From assembly GCA_018296165.2 (NCBI GenBank), contig JACKQL020000009.1, forward strand, positions 1,116,001 through 1,180,000: 64,000 nt of DNA. Direction: 5' to 3'. This DNA is from Termitomyces sp. T153. Lineage: Eukaryota; Basidiomycota; Agaricomycetes; Agaricales; Lyophyllaceae. The notes beneath the pieces were generated by a model. That model saw only the letters and a list, made by a program, of their open reading frames with translations, was not told the DNA's origin and did no database searches. Position numbers and translations under genes: made by a program. Positions 45,196 to 56,694 of the stretch are shown here, in pieces (position 1 is the stretch's first letter; every line of letters starts with the position of its first letter).

Positions 45196-45357
45196 TGTAA
45201 GGACAATCTCTGGAGGCTGTGGCTCAATTACACCACTGGTAAAGGGAAATCCAAAGTCTATTTAGTACTATACAGTGTCTACTGATATAACTACTCAGCT
45301 AGTAAAGGGAAATCCAAAGAGAACAGGTCTGAGGATTCCCTAGGCCAGGAGTAACAC
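45196..45357 (-). repeat. 5' LTR of gypsy A, inner part
   Basis: It starts at TGTAAGGACAATCTCTGG and matches the 3' LTR up to 'ccctaggccaggagtaacac', where the family C element begins. The rest of the match continues at 46518-46591. Confidence 0.75.
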
Positions 45358-46518
45358 TGATGTGCTCCTATGCTGCCTAGTGCCATGCAGGAAACCTAAA
45401 AAGAATACCTAGCACTAGTCACTAGATAGAGTAGCTGGCAGTAGGAAGTTAATAAATGAGGGCGAGTCAGTAACTGTCCCAGAGAACAAGAGCTAATGTG
45501 GGTTTAGATGTGAAGTGGAAGGAGTCATTATTGCTAGCCTACAATTGCTAGGCAGTAACAAGAAGTTGCTGAGCAAATAGAAAAACCAAGGATGGCAAAA
45601 GCATCACTAAGACCAAGTAAATTTAAGCAGCAAAAGAGGTGTTTGATAAGGAATAGGGAGTGGTGACAATGAAAGACTGAAAGGAGGACAGATGCAAACT
45701 AATTGCTAGCTGCAGCTGCTAGCTTTGCTAATTTGAAAATAATGCTAAGGACACCTGTAATTGGTGCCATACAAAGTTGATGAGGTCAGCAGTACTTGTT
45801 GCTAAGTCATTGTCAAGGGATAGAGAGGGAAACAGTGAGCAATAGAGACAAAATATAATCTCAAGCTGGTAAGCTTAGAGATAGAGAGGGTAGCACAATT
45901 TGATAAGGGTGAGGTTCAATGGTAGGACTTGATTTGATGATTAAGTATCTATGTACAGGTAGTATTTTTACTGTTCAAAGGTATAGTATGAGAAAGTAAG
46001 CAAATAGTTGCCACTAGCAATGGCATCTGCCAAAGTGTTTATGGTTCATATGAGGCATCCATTTGTAACTAAGTGAAAACTATAAGTGAAGTCTATGCAT
46101 TGCCTAATTGCAATAAAGCTCAAAAAGAGTGATTCTGATGTCAATACCTGAAGTGTAGATGCCATTCAAGTATGTTTGTAAGCTTGACAAGAGAAATGAT
46201 AAGTCAGAAGTTGCATGCCTGGCAATATATCCATACTTGGTGGGAGAAAGCCAGGTTGTTGGCAAGAAGTTGCTAGCAATTGTCACTACAAAAGGTCTTG
46301 GCCTCAGTATTCTAGACCCAAAGTCCAGACTCCTTGTGATGTTCCTCATGATTGGCAAGTCTTGTAGTCACTAAATCTTGTGCAAAGGCTATGTTGTTCC
46401 AGACCTTGGGGCTAGGCTTTACATGCTGAGTGTTGTGACTTGTGCCCCATTGAAATAGTTAGCTGCTGCACAGTCCAAAATGCCAGAAATGGTGCTCAGC
46501 AACAAATAGGTCTTATCA
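45358..46518 (-). mobile_element. LTR-like element C, 1161 bp, nested in the gypsy A 5' LTR
   Basis: On the minus strand it runs TGATAAGACCTATTTG...GGAGCACATCA, with TG...CA ends. AACAC stands at 45353-45357 and again at 46518-46522 (the shared A leaves a 4- or 5-bp target duplication). It has no coding content, so it is a solo LTR or a small non-autonomous element. A fragment of the same end lies at 39797-39835. Confidence 0.75.
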
Positions 46519-46591
46519 ACACTTCAGAGGCTTCAGAAGCATGAAAAACAACTGTACAGTATGACAGAAAAAAAAGACAAAAGCAATGTGT
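46518..46591 (-). repeat. 5' LTR of gypsy A, outer part
   Basis: 'cttcagaggcttcagaagca' and 'gtacagtatgacag' match 40020-40065 of the 3' LTR. The match stops where the family B LTR begins at 46592. Confidence 0.7.
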
Positions 46592-47085
46592 TGTCAGCTT
46601 CTACTGACTATGGGGGCTCAGCCTCACTGGGCTAGTCCTTACTAGGCAGATGCAATGTCCTACACTCATAACCTAGTGCTCTAGCGTGGTCCAGACTTCA
46701 GATACTTGCAAAGATAAGCTAATAAGAGCAGTCTAAGCAAGTCTGGAGTGGTCCAAGAAAGTCTAAGACCAGGTACAATAAGTGTTGGGTTTGGGGGCAT
46801 CAGGCACAAGCCCATAGGCAAATATACAGACTGTGGAGTAAGTGGAGGTTACACAAGTGATGGAAGTGGGGCCAGAGTTTGATGGAGGATCAATTAAGAG
46901 TGATGGGTTCTGGGGCTGAGCATAGAGCAAGGTCTGGAGTCAGTTATGAACATTTGAGAGTTGTAATGTATGCATGGAGTTCTTAACAGCATTAGAGTTG
47001 GGAGGAACTTAAGAATAGTAAAGAAAACAGAGACAGAAAGGACAAGACAGAGTCAAGACAAGACAGAGACAAGAACAAAATGCAC
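46592..47085 (-). repeat. LTR family B, truncated copy
   Basis: On the plus strand it starts TGTCAGCTTCTACTGAC. The complement contains 'ctagtaaggactagcccagt' and 'ccccagaacccatcact', as in the copy at 3218-4106. It ends in the purine-rich part near 47085, where a gypsy integrase fragment of the opposite strand follows. Confidence 0.7.
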
Positions 47086-47089
47086 TAAG

Positions 47090-48295
47090 CCTCACTGCCA
47101 GCCACCCATGGGCCAGCTCCACCTGCTCCCTATTCTGGCTGCCCACTGAAGTGTTGCATTGGTGGATTTTATCATAGAACTCTCAGATTATCATGGATAC
47201 AATGCAGTGATGGTAGTGGTGGACCTCTATAGTAAACAGGCCTACTTCATCCCTACCCACACAACATGCTCTGCCTTGGGAGCAGCTAGTCTGTATTGCA
47301 AGAACATCTGGAAGCTCTATGGTCTGTCTAATGGGTATGTCTCTGACTAAGGCCTCCAGTTCATAGCAGAGTTTACTTGGGAACTGTACTGTCTGCTTGG
47401 AGTGAGGCTCCATACCACTACTGCCTATCACCCTCAGTCAGATGGACAGATGGAGCATGTTAATCAGGAACTGGAATAGTATCTCCACCTTTTTTGCAAC
47501 AAGAGGCAGGATGACTGGAATGAGCTCCTGTCAGATGCTGAGTTCCAGTACAACAACCATGTTCACTCTTCCACACAGATGACTCCATTTTTTCTGGACA
47601 CTGGCAGGCACCCCTGCATGGAATTCAAACCCTGTGCATGCCCTTCTAAAATAACTCTATAACTGAGTTTGTGGAGAGGATGAAGAGGGCACAGGAGAAG
47701 GCAAAAGCTGCATTGGTAAAGGCCAAGGATGACATGGCATGCTACTATGACCATTGCCAGACACAAGCCCTAGTTTATAAGCCAGGGGACCATGTGTACT
47801 TGGATAGCTTGGATATTAAGACAACAAGGCCATCTCAAAAACTGTTACATCATCATCTTGACCCCTCCATGGTTGAGAAGAAAGTAGGGCCTTTAGCATA
47901 CCAACTTAAGCTCCCAGCAGGCCTATGCCAATTGCACTCAGTCTTCAATGTTGTCAAACTTTTTCCAGCACTAGAAGATCCAATTCCTGGCCACTGCCCT
48001 AAGCTACTCCAACCACCAGTCCTAGTCAATGATGAGGAGGAGTACAAGATGGAGGAAATCTTGGATAGCAGGATATTCTGAGAAAAGCTGCAGCTCAAGA
48101 TGAAGTGGAAGGAATATGGCATTGAAGACATCTCTTGGGAACCACAGGCCAATGTATGTGCACCTGCCCTGGTCCAAGACATTCCAATGACCCAAGAGCC
48201 ATCTGAGGCATCTACCCCCTTTCAGCAGCTGACCAGGCAATCCATGACTTCTTCTACCCAGTGTGTTGAGACACTGCAAGCTAGAGGGGGGGTGA
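47090..48295 (+). pseudogene. Gypsy integrase-chromodomain fragment (same family as A)
   Basis: It starts in the region before the integrase core. 'VDFIIELSDYHGYNAVMVVV' carries the first catalytic Asp, 'LSNGYVSD' is followed by a stop where the second Asp lies, and 'HTTTAYHPQSDGQMEHVNQE' carries the catalytic Glu. Later come 'QALVYKPGDHVYLDS' and the chromodomain 'EEILDSRIF', with a stop, then 'LQLKMKWKEYGIEDISWEP'. A purine tract 'ctagagggggggtga' lies directly before the LTR. It is the 3' third of an element; the rest is missing. Confidence 0.78.
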
Positions 48296-48610
48296 TATCA
48301 GGGAACTGCCAATGCACATGTTTGGTCATCTGATTGGTCACATGATCAGTTGCCATGTGTGTTCTGTGCAGAACCCTTGCCATTTTTGGAGGTAAGTTTT
48401 TCTGTTGCACTGTACAGTTGCTTCCCATGCTTCTGGAGCCTCTAAAGCATCACACCTGGCCTAGAAAGTTCCTTTGACTTGTTCTCTTTGGGACTCCTTC
48501 TGCCAGGTGAGTAGCTATGGCCTGTAGACACTGTAAACTACTGAATAGACTTTGGATCTCCCTCTGCTAGGTGTGTGATTGAGCTATATCCCCCTGAGGT
48601 TGCCCTTACA
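48296..48610 (+). repeat. 3' LTR, family A, short version
   Basis: It starts TATCAGGGAACTGCC, where TG has become TA, and ends CTGAGGTTGCCCTTACA. It is shorter than the solo LTR at 33182-33741 but shares 'ttggatctccct' and 'gaatagacttt'. Confidence 0.75.
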
Positions 48611-49899
48611 CCCACTACTTGGTTCATCTACCAGTGAAGTGCCCTCAATAGTGACCTCAATAGATACCTCTCAAACAATTCCTTGCATCTTTGCATTTAT
48701 ATTCAGAGACTAAGTTTTTGTTCTTGCTTTAAATTCCAATGGCATGGTTGACTAACATTCTAGAAGTCATTACAATCTTGATTCCTTCAATTTCAAGTCA
48801 TCTTTTTCCTTTCTATAGCAACAATGGTGCCATGATCACAACCTTGACAATATCTCACATTCTGCTCTCCATCATCAATCATCATCAACTAGCATCCAGT
48901 CCACAATGGTTTCAGTTGAGTCATCCTCAAATACATGTACTATTCTAGCTTCAGCAGCATCTATGCAAGCAATATTTACATCTTGCAATCTGGGACTCAT
49001 GCTCATTGAAACACCCTTCACAGAGTCTCATGTACCTATCACAACAATGGCTGGTCAGCAATCTGACTTGATCACAATGTCAGCCCCCCAGCACACCCCA
49101 ATCCAACCAGGACCATCCCAAACATTGGCTCATGCCCAAGCATCATTGATAAGCACCACTGCCACCACTGCAGCTGTTCCTCAAGCTATTCTTAACCTTC
49201 AATCAGTCCCTGAGTAACTCCACCCCCACTTACCATCAAGAATTTGGCAACAGTTTGTCTATCAAAGAAGACAAAGTCAGTACTATTAGTGGTTGTTGAC
49301 AAGGACTGTACTGTAAAGGAGGTTTGGTTTTCAGTATGCTATGTTCATTTCTACTGATTCTTGTAGGAACTTTGCCATGAAGGAGTGGATTACAACACAC
49401 AATGGTGGCACTGAGGTCAACCTCAAGAATCAATCACCAATAGATCAAAAGGTTGGTCTACTAATATTGAGAGATTATGTTTCTTATGTTTTTTTCAAGG
49501 TTTGGAAACAGAGGCCAAACAAGCTGTATGTTGTTCCAAATCCTTGGCTGCTCCAGACTAGTGTTCACCTTGACATAAGAAGCTTGCATTGGCTACAAAA
49601 TCAGTAGAGGATAGACTCTAGGAACTGCAAGGTAAGTTTTTGGTATATAATGCACATGTTCAATATCACTCATATTACTTGAGGCAGCTCAGAGCCAAGC
49701 TACCCAATTGTAGCTGCCCATGACAACTGATCAGATGGACAGGGTTCAATTACTTTGGATCAACTAGCATGCATGGTAAATGATTTGAAAGGGCAAGGAC
49801 CAGGGCAAGGGCAAATGAGCAGCAGGCTAAGCAGGAGGAAAGAGCAAGGGGATGGATGGGCTTGGCTGACAGAGCAATAATACTGTATAATACAGCAAT
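48611..49899. other. Repeat-derived region, unassigned frames
   Basis: Open frames at 48906-49217 (Thr/Ala/Gln-rich) and 49341-49607 have no recognised domain. CpG is absent. They may be gag leftovers of another element. Confidence 0.35.
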
Positions 49900-50345
49900 G
49901 TCCTTTCTTATGAAACAGAATCATTATACCACATTTTTGGAGGGTTCAAATACATGCCAATGTCTCTTAAAGTCTCCCAAGATATTAATTTGCACCTGAG
50001 GCATTACTGGTCATTATTATATATGAATTGTGCAGCAAAGCCAAGTTCTTCTCTCTTGACCCCACTAAGATTGCTGCCCTCTGCCTACATGATCATAATC
50101 AGTATGGTCAAGAGAAGTGCACACTCAATCAGTACATTGACTCCTTCCAGGCATTGTTTGAGCAGGCAGGATGCCCAGACAGCTTCCAACTCTGCCTTAC
50201 TTTTTGAGATGGCCTGCATTCCACTCTTATGGACCACATTGGCAATCTGGCAGAAGGCAGGCTTGACAATGAGTGTGTCAAGTCCTGGTTTAAGGTGGCT
50301 CAAGAACAGTGGCAACTAATGAAGCTGAAGCATGAGCTGCATTGC
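49900..50345 (+). pseudogene. Gypsy gag fragment
   Basis: Across two frames it reads 'FFSLDPTKIAALCLHDH', 'YIDSFQALFEQAGCPDSFQL' and 'VKSWFKVAQEQWQLMKLKHE', close to the gag remnant of gypsy A ('YKVAQEQWQLMKLQHK' near 44380). An in-frame TGA follows 'LCLTF'. Confidence 0.65.
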
Positions 50346-51580
50346 CCTCAGTCTTCCTCTATGACATTGATGAACCTGCTATTTTCTGTATGCAAATACA
50401 AAGAGTAGTAGACAATAGATACTAGGGTTGCTACAATACTGATACAAATCTAGATGGGATGGGCTCCTTCTGTATCTCTCAGCTGGCACAAGGCAACTGC
50501 TGATTATTAGTTCAGGGAAAGGGTATTAAGAAATACCACACTTTGCTTCAAGTCAGGAAAATGCCAAATGAATAGAGTATATTTGTATATGGCAACAGCA
50601 GCTGGGACACAGTGTACAAAGTACAAAGGTTGGGGTTTCTCTGGGTGAGTGCACACAGCTGCTTGGAGTTGCTACACAGGCTAGGCCACATAGGCAAAGA
50701 TAGTCATGCAGACAGAAAGCCATACAGGCAAAACAAGGAATCCTGGCAGAGACTTAGTACAATGGCATAGCATCACATGGAAGTTCCAAATCACACAGAA
50801 AAGCTACCTGAACACAAAACTTGCCTGTCTTTGATTACATATATAAGAGGAGAAAAGTGGGGCAGTCAAAACTTGTATTTGTTACACTACAGTACAGACT
50901 ATATATGAGGGTAGCACAAGTATGTCTACAAGCATGACAGCATCACCCATATATTCTGTTTGTATAAATAAAGCTGTTTCTGGGCTAAGAGTTTCCTATT
51001 CAGAGCCTGAAGCATTCCTATTGGGGTGCCCTAGGTTCTATGCCACTTCCTAAGGCTCTGGCACTGGTTCCTGAGTGACATGGTGGTCAAATTGTTTCAC
51101 CACAACTGGCTGGACAACATTCCTAGTTCTGGTGCTCACATTTAAATCTTAATTTTTGTGATCCAACAGCCTTTGGCCTAAGCTTTAACATTCTAGTCTG
51201 AAGTTCTACAGAGCCCTGAGGTTAGGTGAGCAGTGCCTGACTCCCTGATACCACCTTTGTCTGATCATAAACAAGGCACATCACTGAAGGTCTCTGATCC
51301 AGTGGGTACCGACCCTCCCAAAGTCATTCTCCATTCCTGCTTCATCTTGCTAGCATATGCTCCTCAATACTCTCCTGGTAACCTTCAGTAGTATAGCCCA
51401 GAACCTCTATACAACTGGTAATACATAGTTCTGTCCAACAAGAGGATATTCAAATACCACCCACATCCCTGGCATGCATGCCTGGTTATCACCATGATTG
51501 GGATTGCTATAGTGACAGAGTCATGACTATTATGGTATTCCATATGTGTTCTAATAGCTGGTAATGGGTTCAATAATATA
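50346..51580. other. Repeat-derived region with LTR-like promoter features
   Basis: Near 50840-50970 there is 'acatatataagagg', later an 'aataaa' signal at about 50966 and a 'tgacatggtggtcaaattg' stretch near 51077 that could be a primer site. This might be an LTR of a copia-type element belonging with the gag at 51800-52503, but the ends were not found. Confidence 0.3.
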
Positions 51581-51797
51581 CAGTGGCTCAAGAAACTGTC
51601 CCAATGTTTTATACTTTTTGAAAGATGACATTGGCATGAAGGATTGGAAGTATTTAAGATTCTGGTTAAATCATGTAGAATACTATGGCATCATGGCTAC
51701 AAATTGCATTTAACCAGAATTTTAATACTTCCCATCCTTCATGCCAATGTCATCTTTCAAAGAGTATAAAACATTGGAACAGGTTTTTGAGCCACTG
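51581..51797. mobile_element. MITE, Tc1/mariner-like, 217 bp, TA flanks
   Basis: The terminal repeats CAGTGGCTCAAGAAACTG and CAGGTTTTTGAGCCACTG are flanked by TA at 51579-51580 and 51798-51799. The arms continue to pair almost to the centre ('gacattggcatgaaggat' with 'atccttcatgccaatgtc'), so the whole element folds back. It has no coding capacity. TA target use and the foldback shape fit Stowaway-like derivatives of Tc1/mariner. Confidence 0.88.
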
Positions 51798-51799
51798 TA

Positions 51800-52503
51800 G
51801 TCTCATGTTGGTGGTTGATGTTGGTCCCAATAGTACAAGTGGCACTGTTTGCTTCCTTGGTGCCAGATCAGATCCTGGCTTGAGATCTGATCTCCTGGAG
51901 GTGTGAGCAGAGGTGACAAGTGTGGTGAAAAGGGGTTTGAAGGTAGGGGCAAGTGATATAGATGTGCAATTGTGACTGACAAAAGATGTGTCAGACAGGG
52001 GGCAACCAATTTCAGCAAAATGTTCCTTGATGATGACCATGTTGGTGCAGTGATTACACATGTTCATTTCACCATTCTCAACATAGTGTGTATTCTATAA
52101 TTGAGCAAGAAGGTCAGTCTCATACATAGCACCATGACACAAGCTTCTTCCAGATGGCAGCAACAGTGAGTTTGCCCTTTACCCAATTACCTAATGAAAG
52201 GTAGACTGATCACTCATATTGTAGATGTTCTTCTTTCTGCAACTATTCCTCCATAGTGTCTTCAAGCTCCTCAATCTCCTCATCTGATAACAAGTTTAAT
52301 GATCCTTTGTTTTGATAGAAAGATCCCTCATTCTCAATGAGCTCAACTTGTTTATGCACAGTACCCATGAGGTGTTGACAAAGCTCCTTTGGTGTAACAG
52401 CATTCTGGACATGTTCCTGATGGGTCAGCCAGTTGGATCCATCAGCAGCAAGCTTTGGGACTGTAAACTTCATTGATGAGATGTTATAGGTATCAGGGCC
52501 CAT
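51800..52503 (-). pseudogene. Copia-type gag fragment
   Basis: The piece 52503-52243 reads 'SMKFTVPKLAADGSNWLTHQ' and 'CQHLMGTVHKQVELIENEG', with 'LSDEEIEELED', which follows the common copia gag/UBN2-type start in basidiomycetes. Downstream the frame decays. The MITE at 51581-51797 adjoins its 3' side. Confidence 0.6.
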
Positions 52504-53049
52504 AATCAGTTGAAGTTGGACTGGCTTGGGATGTTTCAGGATATGTTGAGAAACCCAAACTGGGTAGCAAGGTAGACAAACCTCAGTGGATGATAAAACA
52601 CTAAATATTCAATATAAATATTCAATATATATGTCTACATAGCAAGGTAGACAACTAAGGAGTATAAGTAGGAGAATGATCAAATATTATGGGGGACTTA
52701 CACCATAGTGGATGGTAAAACACTGAGGTATAATGATGACATTAAGTGAAGAAACATGTGGAATGGAAATATTAGTAAGGTATGTATGTCCATACCATGT
52801 CCTCAAAAAAGCCCTCCAGACACAGCAAGCTATTAGGGTCAAGTCAGTTTATGCAGACAAATTGGCCCTGCAAGATAAACTCCTGAGAGCTTTGTTGGCA
52901 CATTACAGAGGAGCACTATGACTTTCAAGTAGCTGGGCACCCTGGTTGGTGGAGGATGCTAGAACTTGTGTCCCAGAACTACTGGTGGCCCCAGATGTCT
53001 TGGTATATTGGCACCTAAACCAGTACTTGTGACCTCTGCCTCTGAATTA
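52504..53049. other. Repeat-derived region, nothing recognised
   Basis: AT-rich, CpG-poor. One stretch is duplicated: 'tggatg.taaaacact' occurs near 52588 and 52710. Confidence 0.35.
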
Positions 53050-53985
53050 AGCCATGTTGTCAACCCTTATGAGGCTGACTTCACCCTCTCTCCATTCCAG
53101 CCACATGTTGGGGCATTGCATCTGTTGACTTCATTGTCAAGCTCCCAGATGCCCATGGATATGATGCTGTCATGGTTGTGGTGGACTTCTGTGGTAAGCA
53201 AGCACACTTCATCCCCATGCTTACTCCCTGCTCTGCAATGGAGGCAGCCAGCATGTACTGGAAGAATGTCTGGAAGCTGCATAGTCTGTCTGATGGGTAT
53301 GTCTCTGACCAAGGTCCCCAGTTTGTAGCCAAATTCACCTAAGAGCTGTATTGCCTCCCTGCAGTTAGGCTCCACACAACCACTGCCTACCACCCTCAGT
53401 CAGATGAACACACAGAATGAGTGAATCAGGAGCTAGAACAGTACCTTTGTATATTTTGTAACAAAAGGCAGGACAATTGGGATGAGTTTCTGCCTCATGC
53501 AGAGTTCCATTATAGTGACTATGTTCACTCATCCAATCAGATGACCCTATTCTTCCCAGACACTGGACATCACCCTCAGATGGAATTTGAGCCCAGGCAC
53601 AACCTTCTGAGAACAATTCTGTGAATGAGTTTGTGGAAAGGATGAAGAGAACTCAGGCAGAGGCAAAGGCAGCATAGGTGGAGGCCAAGACACATGCCAG
53701 CCCCCACCTATCAGCCTCGAGACCACATGTACTTGGGTATTTCAGATGTCAAGACAACCAGGTCCTCACAGAAACTGTTTCACCATTGTCTGGGCCCCTT
53801 TGTGATGGAAAGGCAGGTAGGACTACTGGCCCATTGATTAAAGCTCTTGGCAGGTCTCTGTCAACTACATTCCATCTTCAATGTCATCAGGTGGTCCCCA
53901 GCCATCAAAAATCTGATAGAGGGCTGTCACCCCAAACCCCCACCACTAATCCTAGTGGACAATGAGGGGGATATTCTGGACAGTT
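53050..53985 (+). pseudogene. Gypsy integrase fragment
   Basis: 'VDFIVKLPDAHGYDAVMVVV' (first Asp), 'YVSDQGPQFVA' (second Asp) and 'HTTTAYHPQSDEHTE' (Glu) show an integrase core with all three catalytic residues. It is broken by stops after 'KFT' and 'HTE' (TGA where CGA is expected). The following 'YLCIFCNKRQDNWDEFLPHA' is as in gypsy A. The chromodomain end is not recognisable and no LTR follows. Confidence 0.78.
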
Positions 53986-54852
53986 GGAGAAGTATGTCTT
54001 GTCACATTGTCAACATTGTTCAATATCAACTATCTTGTTACATTGTGAAGAATGCAGAGGGGAGGGGGGGGAAAGTATATAGATACACTAAACTAATGAA
54101 CTCCCTCAGTGAATTCTATCAGACTGAGGGTGAGCCATCCTAATTCATACATGCAAAATATTAGACTTACTGTACTCTAGATTAGCATTTTACTTTCTCT
54201 GACCATATCTAGTTACAGAATATTAGTTGATTCTATCGGCCTGAGGATTAGCATCTTACTTTTTTTGATCATATCTAGGTCATATGGTATAGGTTTTAGC
54301 AGTGTAGCTCCGCCCCGTAGAAATCACTGGGTTTCATCATAACCTTGTAACCATTGCTCGTTCGAGTTGCATCGAGAACATTACCAGATAACTTTTAGTA
54401 GGTAATAATATCAGTGATAGACTCGAGACTATGCTTATTAGAAGCTTAGCTTACATGAGCCACAACAAATCCTCGAACTTATCCAGTTTACTTGGAGTCG
54501 GGTTGCAATCGTTTACTGGGAGTCGGGTTGCAATCCTTCCAGGAAGTAGCTATTCAGATTGATACCTAGTCATAGCTGATAGCCTAGAAAAAGAAGGTAT
54601 GGTTGGTGGTCAGCCCAGAACCTAGAATGTCTCGTCCACCAAGAGGTCACACATGAAAATATTGGGATCAACCCATTGATATTCAGAGTGGTTCGCGGCC
54701 AGAGCCGCTTCAGGTTTACACTTATGCGTGCAACACCATACGCCATAGGTGGCTATCATCGAATGGTTTCTTGAAGAGATCGTTGGACATAGTCAGGTTC
54801 GTGTGGTGTTGTTGATAGAAGTTATGGTTGTGGCTGTCTAAATCCCGATGAA
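53986..54852. other. Boundary region with short tandem repeats
   Basis: CpG returns from about 54220. Short duplications are present: 'gattctatcggcctgagg' resembles 'gaattctatcagactgaggg' at 54112, and 'gagtcgggttgcaatc' occurs twice at 54495-54535. No gene recognised. Confidence 0.45.
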
Positions 54853-56329
54853 ATGGACCCACTCTGTTATATTATGTTATACCCCTACACTTCTTGGCAC
54901 TTGCAGATGGGTGATGTTATTATAAGGCTACCCTCTGCACCACACTTTGCTAATGAACGATGTTTTGCCGACGCCGGAGATCACCGAAAGCACTTCAGAC
55001 ACTCTGCTGAGCTATTTATAACATTTCTTATCCTGGGCTCGCTACCATCCTTTATTCTGTCAAACAGCTTTTTCAAACAGCGATTGATGGGATTTCAGTC
55101 ATTTCGGGTACTTTTTATATGTTTCGCTCTCTTCGATCTGTTCTCTTACAACATCCTCGTCCATATTAGTTCGCTCACCATCTACGCCGGTTTTCCAACG
55201 GTACAGGGAGCCATTGGTATCGGTCTGTCATCAGTCACTGAAAATATCATCTTGCAATTCATTGACTTTGCCTTACCAAGGTCTCCACTCGAAGTCTATA
55301 AACCAGGTGTTCACCTTACACTGGCACTTTGTGCGCACAATGAATCCTTGGAAATTCAAATAGTAAAGGCTTTCACTCCGTTCACAAGCTCAGTCGTTCT
55401 CTTGGTACAGGCTGAGTCTACTGCTCTGCAGCTCCCTTCGCCTTTCATTCTCAAAGTAGCGGATCGTCGTCTGGCACCAATATGGGACTTCGACAGAGAA
55501 AATGACTACCAAGCGCGTCTACAATCTCATGTTGAAACATTTGGCACAACAATTATACCCAAAAAGGACGAGGAACTCCCTCTTTGGATACATATGCTGA
55601 AAAATTGGGAATTCTACGAAAGTAGCCACGTTAAAGAGCGTGAAGCATACAAATGGTTCACCGAAGCTCAGAAATTGGAACTGATTCCTCGCTTTTACGG
55701 TACTGCGCAACTCCGCATGGACGAATCTGCCTGCCATCCATCGTTGACTCACATCAAATGTCTCCTTTTTGAATACATCTACGGTCGTACAATGGGCTCA
55801 TTTCGACCTGGAATCGATCTATCTGCGGAAGAGGCCGAAGTCATGTCCCAGCGTGTCCTACAGCTTGGTCGTGACCTTCGCCGCTACGGCGTTTCTCACA
55901 ATGACATTCACGTTGATAATATTATCATTCGTTCCACTAATAACCGTCCGGTCCTTATCGACTGGGGGTAATGCCGATTCCAGTCTTGCGGATCTGCCTC
56001 TGCAACAACGGTGGACGCATTACTCCATGTGGTTTAATTATCATTATCGCATACGTTACATGCTCCGGTACGGGAACAACGGTGATCAAATCGTCTCCGG
56101 TGGTGTCTGGCATCGTTACCGAGCTCCTGTTTCCGACATAGAACAATTTCGACAGGTACAGGAGATTGGTTGGGAGCGAACCAACTACAAGATCTCTCAA
56201 TTGTCTAACGATGAGAAAGAAAGATTTTACGATGAGGATAAATTTGTAGACGATAAACATGGGTTACAGTCGAAGGTGAAAAAGGGCTTAAGAACGAGAA
56301 TGATTGATGATCCTGTTCCTATCATGTAG
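54853..56329 (+). CDS. Kinase-like protein copy 3, possibly intact with a 16-nt interruption
   Basis: The frame from 54853 carries the family body from about 55230 on: 'EIQIVKAFTPFTSSVVLLVQ', 'PFILKVADRRLAPIWDFDRE', the 'LIPRFYGTAQLR' join that is broken in copies 1 and 2, and the catalytic 'VSHNDIHVDNIIIR' (HxDxxxxN) and 'PVLIDWG'. A stop follows at 55970 because of 16 extra bases at 55968-55983. Without them 'LIDWGLADLPLQQRWTHYS' and the rest to the stop at 56327-56329 read normally ('GVWHRYRAPVSD'). The first 120 residues are hydrophobic, do not look like the other copies, and may not be coding, so the start is uncertain. Substrate unknown. Confidence 0.7.
55968..55983 (+). other. 16-nt GT...AG insert in kinase-like copy 3
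   Basis: The extra bases gtaatgccgattccag lie exactly between GACTGGGG and TCTTGCGG. Copies 1 and 2 read GATTGGGGTCTCGCCTCG here with nothing in between. Alternative reading: one surplus G in the run of five, giving 'DWGNADSSLADLP'. Confidence 0.6.
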
Positions 56330-56502
56330 TATAGTCACTAATTATGATTGATTGGTAATTGGTTGACAATAAGAGAGTAATTGTGACCGTTGACTGATCC
56401 AATGTTCCTCCAGCCAACAAGAACCATGGAGTAGCGGGAATCTTACGTGGGGGAGGACCTACAAGAAATCAACACGCCAAGCTTTCCTCCGATCTGCAGA
56501 TC

Positions 56503-56694
56503 ATGACTGCCATCGAAGCCACGTTCTACAAGACTATGGCTTCGGTTGATATCTATTTTTTTTTAGTCATTTTATTCATGCTTGGCTCGAGGAGCCACGC
56601 TGCATGGTACTACTGTAGTTTCTACAAGAGCCGCGAGAATCCAGACCCCCCCCCCCCGGCATACGCGGAGAATGAGCTGGCCGGCGTTCCCTAG
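56503..56694 (+). CDS. Small membrane protein candidate with PPxY motif, 63 aa
   Basis: A short frame encodes residues 1-15 soluble, about 16-32 hydrophobic ('VDIYFFLVILFMLG'), then a Cys/Tyr-containing stretch and a Pro-rich tail with PPPPAY. PPAY fits the PPxY motif bound by WW domains of Rsp5-type ubiquitin ligases, and one membrane segment with PPxY is the layout of known Rsp5 adaptors. CpG is normal. No homologue is recognised, the frame depends on a run of 12 C at about 56647-56658, and the LINE end is near, so this is tentative. Confidence 0.3.
   Translation: MTAIEATFYKTMASVDIYFFLVILFMLGSRSHAAWYYCSFYKSRENPDPPPPAYAENELAGVP

Larger units (their letters stand above)
39862..46591 (-). mobile_element. 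Gypsy A: chromodomain Ty3/gypsy element with nested insertions
   Basis: On the minus strand the order is 5' LTR (split, 45196-45357 and 46518-46591), gag, protease, RT, RNase H, integrase with chromodomain, and 3' LTR (39862-40299). This is the order of chromoviruses. No CpG was found in 42001-42600, and every domain carries stops or frame changes. The LTR-like element C sits in the 5' LTR, and a family B LTR truncates its outer end. The left flank is GCACT, but its partner has been lost. Confidence 0.82.

Noticed and set aside
54853..55230. A hydrophobic N-terminal domain of kinase-like copy 3
   Set aside because: Nothing similar is seen before copy 2, and the sequence could be upstream or intronic DNA that happens to stay open; kept only as an uncertainty about the start.
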